This document shows positions 43,552 to 52,097 of a stretch of 64,000 bases of DNA, in pieces. The stretch comes from Lachnospiraceae bacterium (GTDB lineage Bacteria > Bacillota > Clostridia > Lachnospirales > Lachnospiraceae), in NCBI GenBank assembly GCA_017556805.1, contig JAFYMC010000018.1, positions 62,001 to 126,000 of the forward strand, in the 5' to 3' direction. Made by a program: the position numbers and the translations under genes. Each line of letters begins with the position of its first letter. Position 1 is the first letter of the stretch. The notes below the pieces were generated by a model. That model made no database searches. It was not told where the DNA came from and saw only the letters and a list, made by a program, of their open reading frames with translations.

Positions 43552-44097
43552 CTACATCATCCAATTATAAACGAGCTTATACACCTTACCGTTAGATGCT
43601 CTTAGTGATACTGTACAATCATAGAACGTTCCATGGTACACCTCGATTTTGTCTTCTGCGTGATTACAAAATCTAATCTTCCAAACCTCATCTCCTACCG
43701 GGACCATCAATTTCGTATACCATGGTCGATATCTCGTTATACTGTATTTATCCATCTCACTAAAACGATTCAGGTGCACCTCAACGTGTCTCCACGGCCC
43801 ATTCTCCACCCCAACTACATTCCGGAACACAATCGCCCGGAGCATCGCATCCTCAACAGAGATAATCCCCTGTCTATCTGTATTTTTCCCGTACACCGGT
43901 TCCGCTTCTATGCTATCCCAACCGCCGATTACTTCTTTTCCTTTATCCGTCACCACAAAATGTACCGACCGGGAATCATCTTCCGCTCCGATTATGACAT
44001 GCCAGATATCCTCTGTGGTCTGGGGGGTATACTCGTTACAGCCGCAAAACAGACCGGTAAATAGAAACAACATCAAAGAAACATAAATATACCGCAT
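43552..44097 (-). CDS. Hypothetical lipoprotein
   Basis: 181 residues. Signal peptide with lipobox LFCGC near residue 18-20, then a compact domain with WHVIIGAEDDSRSVHFVV, EDAMLRAIVFRNV and IRFCNHAEDKIEVYHGTF. The GGW / GPW / WY residues and even spacing of strands suggest an all-beta fold. GGAGGG precedes the ATG. It is a single gene convergent with the plus-strand unit. No family recognised. Confidence 0.65.
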   Translation of the reverse strand: MRYIYVSLMLFLFTGLFCGCNEYTPQTTEDIWHVIIGAEDDSRSVHFVVTDKGKEVIGGWDSIEAEPVYGKNTDRQGIISVEDAMLRAIVFRNVVGVENGPWRHVEVHLNRFSEMDKYSITRYRPWYTKLMVPVGDEVWKIRFCNHAEDKIEVYHGTFYDCTVSLRASNGKVYKLVYNWMM

Positions 44098-44225
44098 ACG
44101 TCCCTCCCTTCGGGCAAAAACAATACCTCCTCTTATATCCTATCATACTGTCTACTGTTGCTCAAGCAAAAAGCCCGTTCTCCCACTCACCACACAATAT
44201 TTTTTCGTACTTTCCTATATTCTGC

Positions 44226-44253
44226 TTGCATTTTTCAGAAATTCTGCTACAAT
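44226..44253 (+). promoter_or_regulatory. Promoter of the second SLC13-like permease
   Basis: TTGCAT (44226-44231), 16-base spacer, TACAAT (44248-44253), about 75 bases before the start codon. Confidence 0.65.
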
Positions 44254-44328
44254 CGAATTTGTGTGTGCCTTTTACACATACACTATTGTAACCGTACATC
44301 ATATTCAGAACTAATGTGAGGGATTTTT

Positions 44329-45519
44329 ATGAGAACCGCTTCTCTGCATACAAGACCTACCCTACATAGAAATCAGCACTCCCTCTGGGAGTTTTTAAAC
44401 GAGCACCTGTTTGCGCCGGCTACCGTCTTCGTAAAGAAGCAGGCGGTGCTTTGCATTGCGCTTATTGCCATGGCGGTAACCTGTGTTCTTGTTCCGCCGG
44501 ATGCGGCGTACCTTGGCTACTTTGATTTGCGTACTTTGGCTACGCTGTTTTGTACCCTTGCGGTGGTGGCGGCCTTTTCCCACATCCATCTGTTTGAGGT
44601 CATCAGTAAAACCATTGTCATCAAGCTACACACTCTGCGAAATGCCACGCTGGGCCTTGTAATGATTACATTTTTCGGTTCCATGCTGTTAGCAAATGAC
44701 ATGGCGCTGCTTACCTTTTTACCATTGGGCTTTTTTGTACTGAACAGTACCGACAACAAAAAGGCCATGGCCTTTACCTTTATTATGCAAAATATCGCGG
44801 CAAACCTAGGCGGTATGGTAACGCCTTTCGGCAATCCGCAGAACCTCTACCTGTACTCCTATTTCAATATCGGAACGGCAGAGTTCGTACAGATTATGTT
44901 GCCATCCTTTTTGACCGCAACCTTACTCATTATCGGCATCTGCCTGTTTGTAAAGCCGACGCCGCTGACCTTAAAAAAAGACGAAGACTATCACCTTCCG
45001 GCAGGAAGAACCGTGATTTACTCCGTTTTGTTTATCGCCAGTATTTTGATTGTGTTCCGTGTCATTCCGTACCACTGGGGCACTTTGGTAATCACGATTA
45101 TTCTGTTGTTTATGGATCGGAAGTCCGTTAAAGAAGTAAACTACCCGCTCCTTGCCACCTTCTGTGCCTTTTTCGTCTTCAGCGGAAACCTGGCACGCAT
45201 CCCGGCAGTGAGCAACTTTTTCGGAGAACTGTTGCCGATGAACACCTTGCTCTTCGGTATCCTGTCCTGCCAGTGCATCAGTAACGTCCCGAGTGCGGTG
45301 CTTCTGTCCCACTTTACCACAGACTATGCAAGCCTGCTTCCGGCGGTCAACATCGGCGGACTGGGAACCCTCATTGCTTCCCTGGCAAGTCTCATCACCT
45401 TCTCCGAGTACAAGAAGCACAACCCGGAGCAGACCAAGAAATATATTCTTATGTTCTCCGCAATCAACTTCGGCTTTATGGCTGTACTGTTTGTGGTGCA
45501 GAGTATCATTTTAAAGTAG
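44329..45519 (+). CDS. SLC13/ArsB-NhaD-like permease, second type
   Basis: 396 residues with about ten to eleven hydrophobic helices. Superfamily hairpins are MLLANDMALLTFLPLGFFVL and NLGGMVTPFGNPQNLYLYSY in the first half, and SCQCISNVPSAVLLSHF with NIGGLGTLIASLASLI in the second. A soluble N-terminal stretch of ~40 residues precedes helix 1. Only distant similarity to the permease at 24571-25854. Substrate unknown; anion export or uptake is likely. Confidence 0.78.
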   Translation: MRTASLHTRPTLHRNQHSLWEFLNEHLFAPATVFVKKQAVLCIALIAMAVTCVLVPPDAAYLGYFDLRTLATLFCTLAVVAAFSHIHLFEVISKTIVIKLHTLRNATLGLVMITFFGSMLLANDMALLTFLPLGFFVLNSTDNKKAMAFTFIMQNIAANLGGMVTPFGNPQNLYLYSYFNIGTAEFVQIMLPSFLTATLLIIGICLFVKPTPLTLKKDEDYHLPAGRTVIYSVLFIASILIVFRVIPYHWGTLVITIILLFMDRKSVKEVNYPLLATFCAFFVFSGNLARIPAVSNFFGELLPMNTLLFGILSCQCISNVPSAVLLSHFTTDYASLLPAVNIGGLGTLIASLASLITFSEYKKHNPEQTKKYILMFSAINFGFMAVLFVVQSIILK

Positions 45520-45554
45520 GTTATCAATTATTACATCGAAAAGATGCTCCTTAG

Positions 45555-45604
45555 AAAAAAAGACCGATACCTTATATCCGCCGGGAAAGGGATCGGTCTC
45601 ATTT
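45555..45604. terminator. Bidirectional terminator between convergent genes
   Basis: Stem AGACCGAT/ATCGGTCT (45561-45568 with 45592-45599). U-runs lie on both sides: 45601-45606 for the plus gene and 45555-45560 (as A) for the minus operon. Confidence 0.8.
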
Positions 45605-45615
45605 TTCATATCGGA

Positions 45616-45828
45616 TTACTTCTCTGCTGTTTCTTTTTTCTCAATAAACATTCTCACGGTTGTAAATGCAAGTACCGGAAGTGCAATTAAATCCAAAATT
45701 CCGATAATCCGCACTGCCGTATCCGGCAAAGAAATCCCAATAATATTGGTAATCGACGTTACCAAGGTCAAACCTGCTATTACTAAAAGGCTGATACTCC
45801 ACACAAGCAAAAGCTTTTTATTTTTCAT
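45616..45828 (-). CDS. Small two-helix membrane protein
   Basis: 70 residues: basic start MKNKK, helix about 6-28 (LLLVWSISLLVIAGLTLV), helix about 37-60 (AVRIIGILDLIALPVLAF), charged tail. GGAGAGG precedes the ATG. It is last in the long minus-strand run from the second ABC locus and ends at the bidirectional terminator. Function unknown. Confidence 0.65.
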   Translation of the reverse strand: MKNKKLLLVWSISLLVIAGLTLVTSITNIIGISLPDTAVRIIGILDLIALPVLAFTTVRMFIEKKETAEK

Positions 45829-45857
45829 TTGTCCTCTCCTTTCCGTTCCTCTTACCC

Positions 45858-46085
45858 CTACTCCGTTATCCCTGTATCAATAATCAGCTTTTTACAGCTT
45901 TTACAAAACTCCCCCGGAAGCTGAAAGGCTCCCAAGGAGTATTTCACCGCCTCCGGCAAGCCGGCTCCGGCGAGCTTATCCCCAAGGCTGTTTTTCTTTC
46001 CTTCTTCCTGCCAACGAACCTTCTGTCTTCCGTCTCCTTTTAAACAGCCTTTCTTCATCTCTTGTTTACAATACGGACACTCCAT
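45858..46085 (-). CDS. Small zinc-ribbon protein (PF20097/DUF6487-like)
   Basis: 75 residues with two CxxC pairs: CPYC at residues 3-6 and CKSC near 61-64, flanking the KMQKGCLKG-type and PGEF segments (here MKKGCLKGDG and LPGEFCKSCKK). It should bind one zinc. Starts one base after the DUF523 stop with AAGGAGG. Members of this type are common in Clostridia and uncharacterised. Confidence 0.72.
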   Translation of the reverse strand: MECPYCKQEMKKGCLKGDGRQKVRWQEEGKKNSLGDKLAGAGLPEAVKYSLGAFQLPGEFCKSCKKLIIDTGITE

Positions 46086-46086
46086 C

Positions 46087-46539
46087 TTAACTCCTCCTTA
46101 CATACTCTAAAAACGATTCCATCTCGCTCTCTCCGAACACCTTCACGCCGTTCTTCCGCAACAGTTCTGCTGTTACGCCTTCTCCCGACACCAAAGTCCC
46201 TGTAAAGCTTCCGTCATAGACCTCTTTGTTTCCGCAGGACGGAGAACGTTCCTTTAAGAGTGCCGCCTCGCATCCATACAGCTTCGCCAGTCGCAGCGCC
46301 TCTTCCGCTCCTCGTGTAAACGCTTCTGTGCGGTCTTCTCCCTCCGAAGAAACCACACCGTCTCCTTTTCGTTCCGACGGTGTCCGTGGCGTAGGCAGAC
46401 CTCCCATCTGCTCCGGGCACACCGGAATTAAGGTGATGTCCTCTCCGGCAAGAAGCGCCTTTACCGCCACATCCTCTTTCGGCACTCCGTTGTAACGGCA
46501 ATTCACTCCAAGCAGGCAGGCACTGACCAATACTCGCAT
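46087..46539 (-). CDS. DUF523-family protein
   Basis: 150 residues: VSACLLGVNCRYNGV at the N-terminus, PVCPEQMGGLPTPR and ALLKERSPSCGNKEVYDGSF are the three Cys-containing family blocks, suggesting metal or cluster binding. No function is established. The ATG at 46539 has GAGGAG upstream; the site lies over the stop codon of the ABC-associated membrane gene, suggesting coupling. Confidence 0.85.
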   Translation of the reverse strand: MRVLVSACLLGVNCRYNGVPKEDVAVKALLAGEDITLIPVCPEQMGGLPTPRTPSERKGDGVVSSEGEDRTEAFTRGAEEALRLAKLYGCEAALLKERSPSCGNKEVYDGSFTGTLVSGEGVTAELLRKNGVKVFGESEMESFLEYVRRS

Positions 46540-46544
46540 AACAA

Positions 46545-47246
46545 TTACTCCTCTCCGGCTACCGGCTTTCTTACCCGCAGTCCGCCCCGTTCTTCGACTA
46601 TGGTACGAAGATAGCGATATCCCACCGAAAGCACTCCCACGATAATTCCAACTATTGCTTTCCAAAAAAAGCTGTCAAAGGCCTCCTCTTTGGACAGTGC
46701 CGACATCATCCCGAAATAGCTGCCCACAAAGCCGCCGCAAAAGCCGGTCCACCCCGGAATCGCAATTAAAAACGCTCCGGACGGCACAACAAACAATACA
46801 AAAAAGCTCATAAATACCAATGCGGTAAACACCGAAATCTCCAGGTAAAATCCCCATACGGAATACGCATCTCCCGCAATCAAGGCCGCCGGTATCTGCA
46901 TCACCGCAATCAGCAAAACAGTCAAAAGATACTGAACCATACAGAAAAACACTTTATTTTTCACATAAGTCCGTTTACTTTCTCCCAAGGAGAGCACCAT
47001 CTGCTCCGATGTAATAATCACCTTTTTCCGGTTGATCCAGTGACTGGCCGGGCTGAGAAAAAAAGCAAGATTAAAAAACAAATACGCCACATAACCGACG
47101 AGCGTAATGTAAACACAATACATACCGCTTCCCACTCCGGAAAGCAGGAGCAAAAGCGCAAAAACAAACAATAGGCAGCCTCCGCCGATCAGATTCCCCG
47201 TTTGCCTTTTAAACAGTTCAAACTCTGCTTTTATATACCGGTTCAT
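46545..47246 (-). CDS. ABC-2-like membrane protein (operon 2)
   Basis: 233 residues with about six hydrophobic helices (GGGCLLFVFALLLLLSGV, ITLVGYVAYLFFNLAFFL, VQYLLTVLLIAVMQIPAAL, ALVFMSFFVLFVVPSGAFLI, AIVGIIVGVLSVGYRYL). It overlaps the ATPase stop by four bases (ATGA). Likely the permease partner of the ATPase at 47243-48055. Confidence 0.72.
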   Translation of the reverse strand: MNRYIKAEFELFKRQTGNLIGGGCLLFVFALLLLLSGVGSGMYCVYITLVGYVAYLFFNLAFFLSPASHWINRKKVIITSEQMVLSLGESKRTYVKNKVFFCMVQYLLTVLLIAVMQIPAALIAGDAYSVWGFYLEISVFTALVFMSFFVLFVVPSGAFLIAIPGWTGFCGGFVGSYFGMMSALSKEEAFDSFFWKAIVGIIVGVLSVGYRYLRTIVEERGGLRVRKPVAGEE

Positions 47247-48055
47247 TTCTTCTCCCCCTCCCTGCAAAGCTTTACCATCAACTGTTTTAAGGTCAAACGT
47301 TCTCCGTTTTCCCCCGTCAGACGCTCCAAAAGCTCATCCTTTGTCTCATAAAACAGCAGCTGTCCCTTTTCCATCATAGCAACATAGTCCGCCACCTTGT
47401 CCAAATCCTCCGTAATATGAGTGGAGAAAATAATACTCATACGCTCATCCATAAGCTCCGACTGTAATACATACAAAAACTCCCGTCGTACTATCGGGTC
47501 AAGCCCTCCCGTCGGTTCGTCAAGAAGTAACAGTTCCGGCTTATGAGCCAGTGCAAAGGCTAACTGCGCCTTTGTGTTTTCACCCTTAGATAATTGTCCC
47601 GCAAGCTTATCCGCCCCCAGTTCAAAACGACTAAGGAGTTCCAAATACCGGTCCATATCAAACTCCGGATAGAACATTCCAAGCAGTCTGCCGTTTTCCC
47701 GTAACGTCTCCTTGGTCAGAAAATGAAAATCTTCTCCCACATAACCGACCAGCTTCTTTGCCTCCGTAGCATGAGTAGCCACATCATATCCGGCAATCTG
47801 AAGGGTTCCCCGCTTTCTCGGTAAACTCTGCAAAATCAAACGAAGCAACGTGGACTTTCCGGCACCGTTTCTGCCGATAAGTCCCAGCATATAGCCCCGC
47901 TCCAAGGTAAAGGAAATATCCTTTACGGCAAACTTCCCTCTCCCCAAGCGGAAAAAGGACTTCTCCAAGCCCTGTACCGTTAGTGCCGGCTTTTCCAGCC
48001 GTTCCGCTTCTTTCTCTTCAAAATTCTGTTCCTCGAATTGTGTCTGCATCTGCAA
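47243..48055 (-). CDS. ABC transporter ATP-binding protein B (operon 2)
   Basis: 270 residues. Walker A GRNGAGKSTLL, signature LSKGENTKAQLA, Walker B LLLLDEPTGGLDP, switch FSTHITEDLDKV. TTG at 48055 is eight bases from GGGGG, whereas the ATG at 48049 is 14 away, so a TTG start is proposed. It comes 21 bp after the GntR gene; coupled with the following membrane gene it forms a second ATPase/permease pair in this operon. Confidence 0.85.
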   Translation of the reverse strand: MQMQTQFEEQNFEEKEAERLEKPALTVQGLEKSFFRLGRGKFAVKDISFTLERGYMLGLIGRNGAGKSTLLRLILQSLPRKRGTLQIAGYDVATHATEAKKLVGYVGEDFHFLTKETLRENGRLLGMFYPEFDMDRYLELLSRFELGADKLAGQLSKGENTKAQLAFALAHKPELLLLDEPTGGLDPIVRREFLYVLQSELMDERMSIIFSTHITEDLDKVADYVAMMEKGQLLFYETKDELLERLTGENGERLTLKQLMVKLCREGEKK

Positions 48056-48076
48056 AACAAAATCCCCCTGTCTGTC

Positions 48077-48451
48077 TTATTCCGAATCCAACAATACCTC
48101 TACCATCTCCATGATATCGTCCCGCTCCATACCGGCCTCACGGCACTCCTTGATACAGTCTAACATATGCCGTTCCGCCATAGCTAACTTCTTCTCCCGG
48201 AGCAGGTCCGTGTTCTGCTCGCACACATAAAACCCCTTGCCGGAAACAGAATATATAAGCCCTTCTTTTTCCAGTTCCTCATAAGCACGCTTTGTGGTAA
48301 TGACGCTGATTTGCAAATCCTTAGCAAGCGCTCGGATAGACGGAAGCATATCTCCCGGCTTCACATCCCCCGCTACAATGGCAGTCTTTACCTGCCCGAT
48401 AATCTGCTCATAAATCGGCAACGTCGATTGTCCCGAAACTACGAATTGCAT
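48077..48451 (-). CDS. GntR-family repressor, YtrA type (ABC operon 2)
   Basis: 124 residues, about half identical by eye to the regulator at 28841-29209 (shared LPSIRALAKDLQISVITTKRAYEEL-like block, in pieces PSIR-LAKDL-ISVITT). The wing is YSVSGKGFYV. It lies in mid-operon, overlapping the upstream membrane gene by 13 bases. AAAGGAGG precedes the ATG at 48451; the longer frame to 48580 lies inside the preceding gene. Confidence 0.87.
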   Translation of the reverse strand: MQFVVSGQSTLPIYEQIIGQVKTAIVAGDVKPGDMLPSIRALAKDLQISVITTKRAYEELEKEGLIYSVSGKGFYVCEQNTDLLREKKLAMAERHMLDCIKECREAGMERDDIMEMVEVLLDSE

Positions 48452-49278
48452 ACACGCTCCTCCTTTCCGGCACTCCCCTTTTGATTCATTTCCTCCGAAA
48501 TACGGTTCCAGTATAAGAACAACCCGATGATTGCACTCACATACGCAAGTCCGGCAATTACATATAACAGCCACGGCCACCGTTCACAAAGGCTTGCGTA
48601 CATATAATTCCCACAGCCATGGAACGCCGGAATAATCGTACACAGCATGGTCGCAACCGCAAACCGCATCTGTTTCTTTGCTTTCGCTTTTTCCTCCGCA
48701 GACATCGTTACCTTTCTTGCAACACTTGTATTGCAATCTTCCCGGATTCCTTCCACCGGATCTTCTTTTTGATACCAACAGCTTCTCGTACTGAAAAACC
48801 ATCCGGAATTCGGATAAGACCTCTTTACCGCAGCGGACATGCTATCCACTACCACACCGCTGTAAAGCAACAAAAACGGAAAAGTACAAAGCACAAAACT
48901 GCGCGTCCATAAAAGGAAAGAATATCCGGAAAGCAAACACGCCACCCCGCCCATGAAAAGAAACAGTAACACATGAAACACATTATAGCTTACCGAATAG
49001 GTCCCCAGATACCGGGTTCTTTCCTTCTTGGAAAACGGTAATAAATACAACAGCTTTCCCATACGAGCAGGAAATAAAACCACCAGCCAAAGTGCTCCCA
49101 CGCCTTGTCCCATCAACTCATGACCTTCCTTTACTGCCCCAACGGTATCCAAAAACATATATCCAAAAATAACCAACAACACAATACCGCGCCAACCGAC
49201 CAGCTCTGTCTTCATCCGGTACAGACCCTCTCGCAAAACAAAGAGAACATAACTTCCCGCTGTTCTTCCTTTCTCCAT
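48439..49278 (-). CDS. ABC exporter membrane protein A (operon 2)
   Basis: 279 residues with five to six hydrophobic helices (RGIVLLVIFGYMFLD, GALWLVVLFPARMG, VFHVLLFLFMGGVACLLSG, FVLCTFPFLLLYSGVVVDS, WLLYVIAGLAYVSAIIGLFL). The central loop (about 155-205) is charged and probably cytoplasmic. It starts one base after ATPase A's stop and overlaps the GntR start, so all three are translationally linked. Confidence 0.7.
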   Translation of the reverse strand: MEKGRTAGSYVLFVLREGLYRMKTELVGWRGIVLLVIFGYMFLDTVGAVKEGHELMGQGVGALWLVVLFPARMGKLLYLLPFSKKERTRYLGTYSVSYNVFHVLLFLFMGGVACLLSGYSFLLWTRSFVLCTFPFLLLYSGVVVDSMSAAVKRSYPNSGWFFSTRSCWYQKEDPVEGIREDCNTSVARKVTMSAEEKAKAKKQMRFAVATMLCTIIPAFHGCGNYMYASLCERWPWLLYVIAGLAYVSAIIGLFLYWNRISEEMNQKGSAGKEERVCNS

Positions 49279-49279
49279 G

Positions 49280-50146
49280 CTACACCATCCCTTTCTTTAC
49301 CACACCCTGCTTTATGTAATACATCAAGTCCTCCATGGTCGGACGCACACACTCTAAATCCAGACGCACCGGATCTCCGTCATTCCGAATCAGACCTTCC
49401 GCCGAAAACTCCGACAGCCTCTCCCCTAAAATGCGGCTCTTCATGTACGGAAACAGCTCGTATCTGCCCCTCACCAGGAAAAACTTGTCCAAAATATTCT
49501 CCGTGCTGTCGTAAAACATCTGCTCTCCCTGATGCAACATCATCGTATAGTCCGCCTTTGCTTCCAGCTCCGAAACCAACTGGGAAGAAAGCAAAATCCC
49601 GCACTCCTCTTCCTCTAAAATCTCACTTAACACTTCCATAAATTCATCCCGGAACACAGGATCCAGAGATGCTGCCGGTTCGTCCATAATCAGGAACTTC
49701 GCCCCGTGAGACAGTGCAAAAGCCAGCTGAAACTTCATCTTCATACCCTTGGACAGCTTACGGATTGTCCGCTTTTTCGGAATCTCAAACCGTTCCAGAT
49801 AGGTCAGATATTTCTCCATGTCCCAGTTCCGGTAATAGGGACCGTACATCTGTCCCGTCAACAACGGAGACATCCCCTCATCAAAGGGCGAATCATCAAA
49901 CACAAAGCCCATATATTCCTTCGCTTCCTTCTCATTCTCCGTAAGAGAATACCCGCCGATACTGACTTCGGCCCCCTCCGGAAGCGGCAGCAGCCCGGAA
50001 ATCGCCGACAACAGCGTCGTCTTGCCCGCACCGTTCATACCGAGAAGCGCCGTCAGATATCCGGCCTCCACCGAAAACGCAATCTCCTTTAACGCAAACC
50101 CATCCCTCTGCATGCGGGGAATCTTCACATCCAAAACTGTACTCAT
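49280..50146 (-). CDS. ABC transporter ATP-binding protein A (operon 2)
   Basis: 288 residues. Walker A GMNGAGKTTLL, signature LSKGMKMKFQLA, Walker B FLIMDEPAASLDP. The usual switch His is not obvious: the position reads LLSSQLVSELEAKA with Gln instead of the THxxxE His, which may lower ATPase activity. First gene of the operon, directly after a strong promoter with palindromes. Family resembles bacitracin/lantibiotic-type exporters. Confidence 0.85.
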   Translation of the reverse strand: MSTVLDVKIPRMQRDGFALKEIAFSVEAGYLTALLGMNGAGKTTLLSAISGLLPLPEGAEVSIGGYSLTENEKEAKEYMGFVFDDSPFDEGMSPLLTGQMYGPYYRNWDMEKYLTYLERFEIPKKRTIRKLSKGMKMKFQLAFALSHGAKFLIMDEPAASLDPVFRDEFMEVLSEILEEEECGILLSSQLVSELEAKADYTMMLHQGEQMFYDSTENILDKFFLVRGRYELFPYMKSRILGERLSEFSAEGLIRNDGDPVRLDLECVRPTMEDLMYYIKQGVVKKGMV

Positions 50147-50202
50147 ACGTCTCTCCTTCTTCCCTCCCTAAAACTGTCACTTCCATAACTTCATACCAGC
50201 TT

Positions 50203-50214
50203 GTGTATATACAC
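50203..50214 (-). promoter_or_regulatory. Operator palindrome, ABC operon 2 (distal)
   Basis: Perfect 12-bp palindrome GTGTATATACAC in the leader, downstream of the -10 box. Confidence 0.6.
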
Positions 50215-50226
50215 TTCAATCTACAC

Positions 50227-50263
50227 TGTATATGTCTATATACACAGTATATACACAGTATAT
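50227..50263 (-). promoter_or_regulatory. Operator cluster, ABC operon 2
   Basis: TGTATAT-GTCT-ATATACA palindrome (50227-50244) followed by two head-to-tail 11-mers ACACAGTATAT (50242-50252 and 50253-50263). These cover the -10 and spacer of the promoter and are the likely GntR binding sites. Confidence 0.7.
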
Positions 50264-50274
50264 CTATTTGTCAA
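50246..50274 (-). promoter_or_regulatory. Promoter of ABC operon 2
   Basis: Minus strand TTGACA (50269-50274), 17-base spacer, TATACT (50246-50251): the same box sequences and spacing as ABC operon 1. Confidence 0.88.
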
Positions 50275-50311
50275 GTGGTAAGCCGTAACTTTTTATATTT
50301 TATCATCAAAG

Positions 50312-50341
50312 AGGCTGTACGCTTACCACAGCCTTTTTTTG
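50312..50341 (+). terminator. Terminator-like hairpin without an upstream plus-strand gene
   Basis: Stem AGGCTGT/ACAGCCT (50312-50318 with 50328-50334), nine-base loop, then U-run (50335-50340). No plus-strand gene precedes it within 5 kb. Confidence 0.5.
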
Positions 50342-50390
50342 ATGCACAGGCTTTGGTCCCTCAAACAATTTTGATAAAGCCGTCCCTCAA

Positions 50391-50419
50391 CAAAAATAGG
50401 CTGCCGCTAAGCGACAGCC
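50391..50419 (-). terminator. Intrinsic terminator of plsY
   Basis: Nine-pair stem (50411-50419 with 50399-50407, one G-U), three-base loop, then UAUUUUUG, ten bases after the plsY stop. Confidence 0.85.
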
Positions 50420-50428
50420 CACAAACTC

Positions 50429-51073
50429 TTATTCTCCTTCGGTTGCACCGTTTCCTTTGATTCGTTCGATTTCCTTTTCTTTGTTCCAAAGATAACTGAA
50501 ATGTACCTCCGTTCCGTTTTTGATGCGTTGTAAGTTATCCATATGCTTAAAGAGCATCACTACAGCCGCAATCATAAAAATGCCTGCCGCCAGAATATCC
50601 TGATTCATTGCACCGTAAATGCATGCATATGCCACAGAAGCAGACATCGGCACCACACAAAGATAATTTACGATTAAAACTACAACCAGCTCAATGGAAA
50701 GCATGATAAGAAACAGTCTGACATCCGTCATCAAAATCACGCCACCGAGACAGGCCAGTCCTTTACCGCCACGGAATTTCATATAGAATGGGAATATATG
50801 ACCCAAGATACAAGATGTACCTGTGATTGGGAAAGCATGGGAAAAATGAGGAAACATCTTTCCGGTAATCCATACTGCCAGACAAGCCTTAGCAATATCA
50901 AGAATCGCACAAAACGCACCGACTGCCTTTCCCTTTAAAATAATGACATTGGACGCCCCCGCATTACCGGAGCCCTTCTTGCGGATATCGTATCCGCTCA
51001 TCAGACCGATCAAATAAGACGGACTAAACGCGCCAATCAAATAACCGATTAAACTACAAGCTAAAATTTCCAT
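50429..51073 (-). CDS. plsY: Glycerol-3-phosphate acyltransferase PlsY
   Basis: 214 residues, membrane enzyme that acylates glycerol-3-phosphate from acyl-phosphate, first step of phospholipid synthesis. The three PlsY motifs are present: FSPSYLIGLMSG, RKKGSGNAGASNV and GHIFPFYMKFRGGKGLA. The second motif usually reads GSGNxGATN; here GASN, a mild change. Five hydrophobic helices. GGGAGG precedes the ATG; transcribed alone or with unknown upstream start. Confidence 0.88.
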   Translation of the reverse strand: MEILACSLIGYLIGAFSPSYLIGLMSGYDIRKKGSGNAGASNVIILKGKAVGAFCAILDIAKACLAVWITGKMFPHFSHAFPITGTSCILGHIFPFYMKFRGGKGLACLGGVILMTDVRLFLIMLSIELVVVLIVNYLCVVPMSASVAYACIYGAMNQDILAAGIFMIAAVVMLFKHMDNLQRIKNGTEVHFSYLWNKEKEIERIKGNGATEGE

Positions 51074-51186
51074 TGGTTCCTCCCCTCAAACTACCGTACA
51101 CAACCGGCAATTCGAACTCCTTTGTAATTCGTTCTCTTTCCACGTAATATAGTAACACATTTACCTGTCATCTGACAAGCACCACA

Positions 51187-51894
51187 TTATAACATTTTTA
51201 TAAACTCTTGTAACTCTGCAAAACCTCCCTGGGGATATGCAGCAACATCTTCTGCGTTTTTATTTAACAGACAGTCCGTCAATAGGAATACCTGCATTCC
51301 GGCTTTCACAGCCACCATATCCTCCGCCACATCGTTGCCTACCATAAGGCACTCCTCCGGTGCCACTCCGAGTCTCTTTGCAATCTCCGTATAATACGCC
51401 GGATTCGGCTTACTATACCCAATATTTTCATAAGTGGTACAAATTTCAAAATCTTCTTTCTTAAGCCCCGCCCAGTCCATACGCTGTCTGGTTGCAACCA
51501 TCGGAAAAATCGGATTGGTAGCAAGGGCAACTTTCATTCCCAGGCTTTTCACCAAATCCACCGTTTCCTTCGCCATCGGGTCAAAGCCGCAGGCTTCTTT
51601 TGCCTTCACAAAATCTTCGCGGTAATAATCATCCAACAATACCTTATCCTGCAATACATCCAAACCGTAAATACCGACAAACACGTCCCAGAACTTTGTC
51701 TCATTCATACAGGAACCGTCATTCACCACCATGGCTTTGGTCCCGGTCCAGATATTCTTTACCAGTTCCTCCGGGTCGTAACCATACTTTGCCATCCGCT
51801 TCGCCAAATTGCCGAAGTACAATTTTAAAAAACCGTCATAATCCATCGGTAACAAGGTACCGTCAAGATCAAATAAAACTGCTTTAATACTCAT
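51187..51894 (-). CDS. HAD-superfamily hydrolase
   Basis: 235 residues. Motif I FDLDGTLLPMD, motif II ALATNPIFP (Thr), motif III Lys in GYSKPNPAYY, motif IV LMVGNDVAEDMVA. A helical cap occupies about 15-110. Related to YjjG/phosphoglycolate phosphatase types; substrate not predictable. It has its own strong promoter and a ~75-base leader. Confidence 0.82.
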   Translation of the reverse strand: MSIKAVLFDLDGTLLPMDYDGFLKLYFGNLAKRMAKYGYDPEELVKNIWTGTKAMVVNDGSCMNETKFWDVFVGIYGLDVLQDKVLLDDYYREDFVKAKEACGFDPMAKETVDLVKSLGMKVALATNPIFPMVATRQRMDWAGLKKEDFEICTTYENIGYSKPNPAYYTEIAKRLGVAPEECLMVGNDVAEDMVAVKAGMQVFLLTDCLLNKNAEDVAAYPQGGFAELQEFIKML

Positions 51895-51973
51895 TTCTTC
51901 CGTCCCCTCATTCTCATCCGTGCAATCCGGACAACCTATTCACACATAGCATGCCAAAAATACCACAGGGGAC

Positions 51974-52003
51974 ATTATAGCATTACTTTCCATATATCGT
52001 CAA
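51974..52003 (-). promoter_or_regulatory. Promoter of the HAD gene
   Basis: Minus strand TTGACG (51998-52003), 18-base spacer, TATAAT (51974-51979). Confidence 0.8.
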
Positions 52004-52045
52004 TGGTTCCTGTAACAAAATCTCTGTTATTAAATGCTACACCAA

Positions 52046-52075
52046 GAAAAAGTCCCGGCCGTTTGGTCGGGACTT
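52046..52075 (-). terminator. Terminator of the DUF6033-like gene
   Basis: Eleven-pair stem AAGTCCCGACC type (52065-52075 with 52050-52060, one G-U), short loop, then UUUUUC. Confidence 0.88.
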
Positions 52076-52097
52076 CTATTCGATGTATTTTCATGTT

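Noticed and set aside
50203..50263. Short repeats upstream of ABC operon 2 as a mobile-element end
   Set aside because: They overlap a near-consensus promoter and are palindromic, which fits repressor operators better; no transposase nearby.
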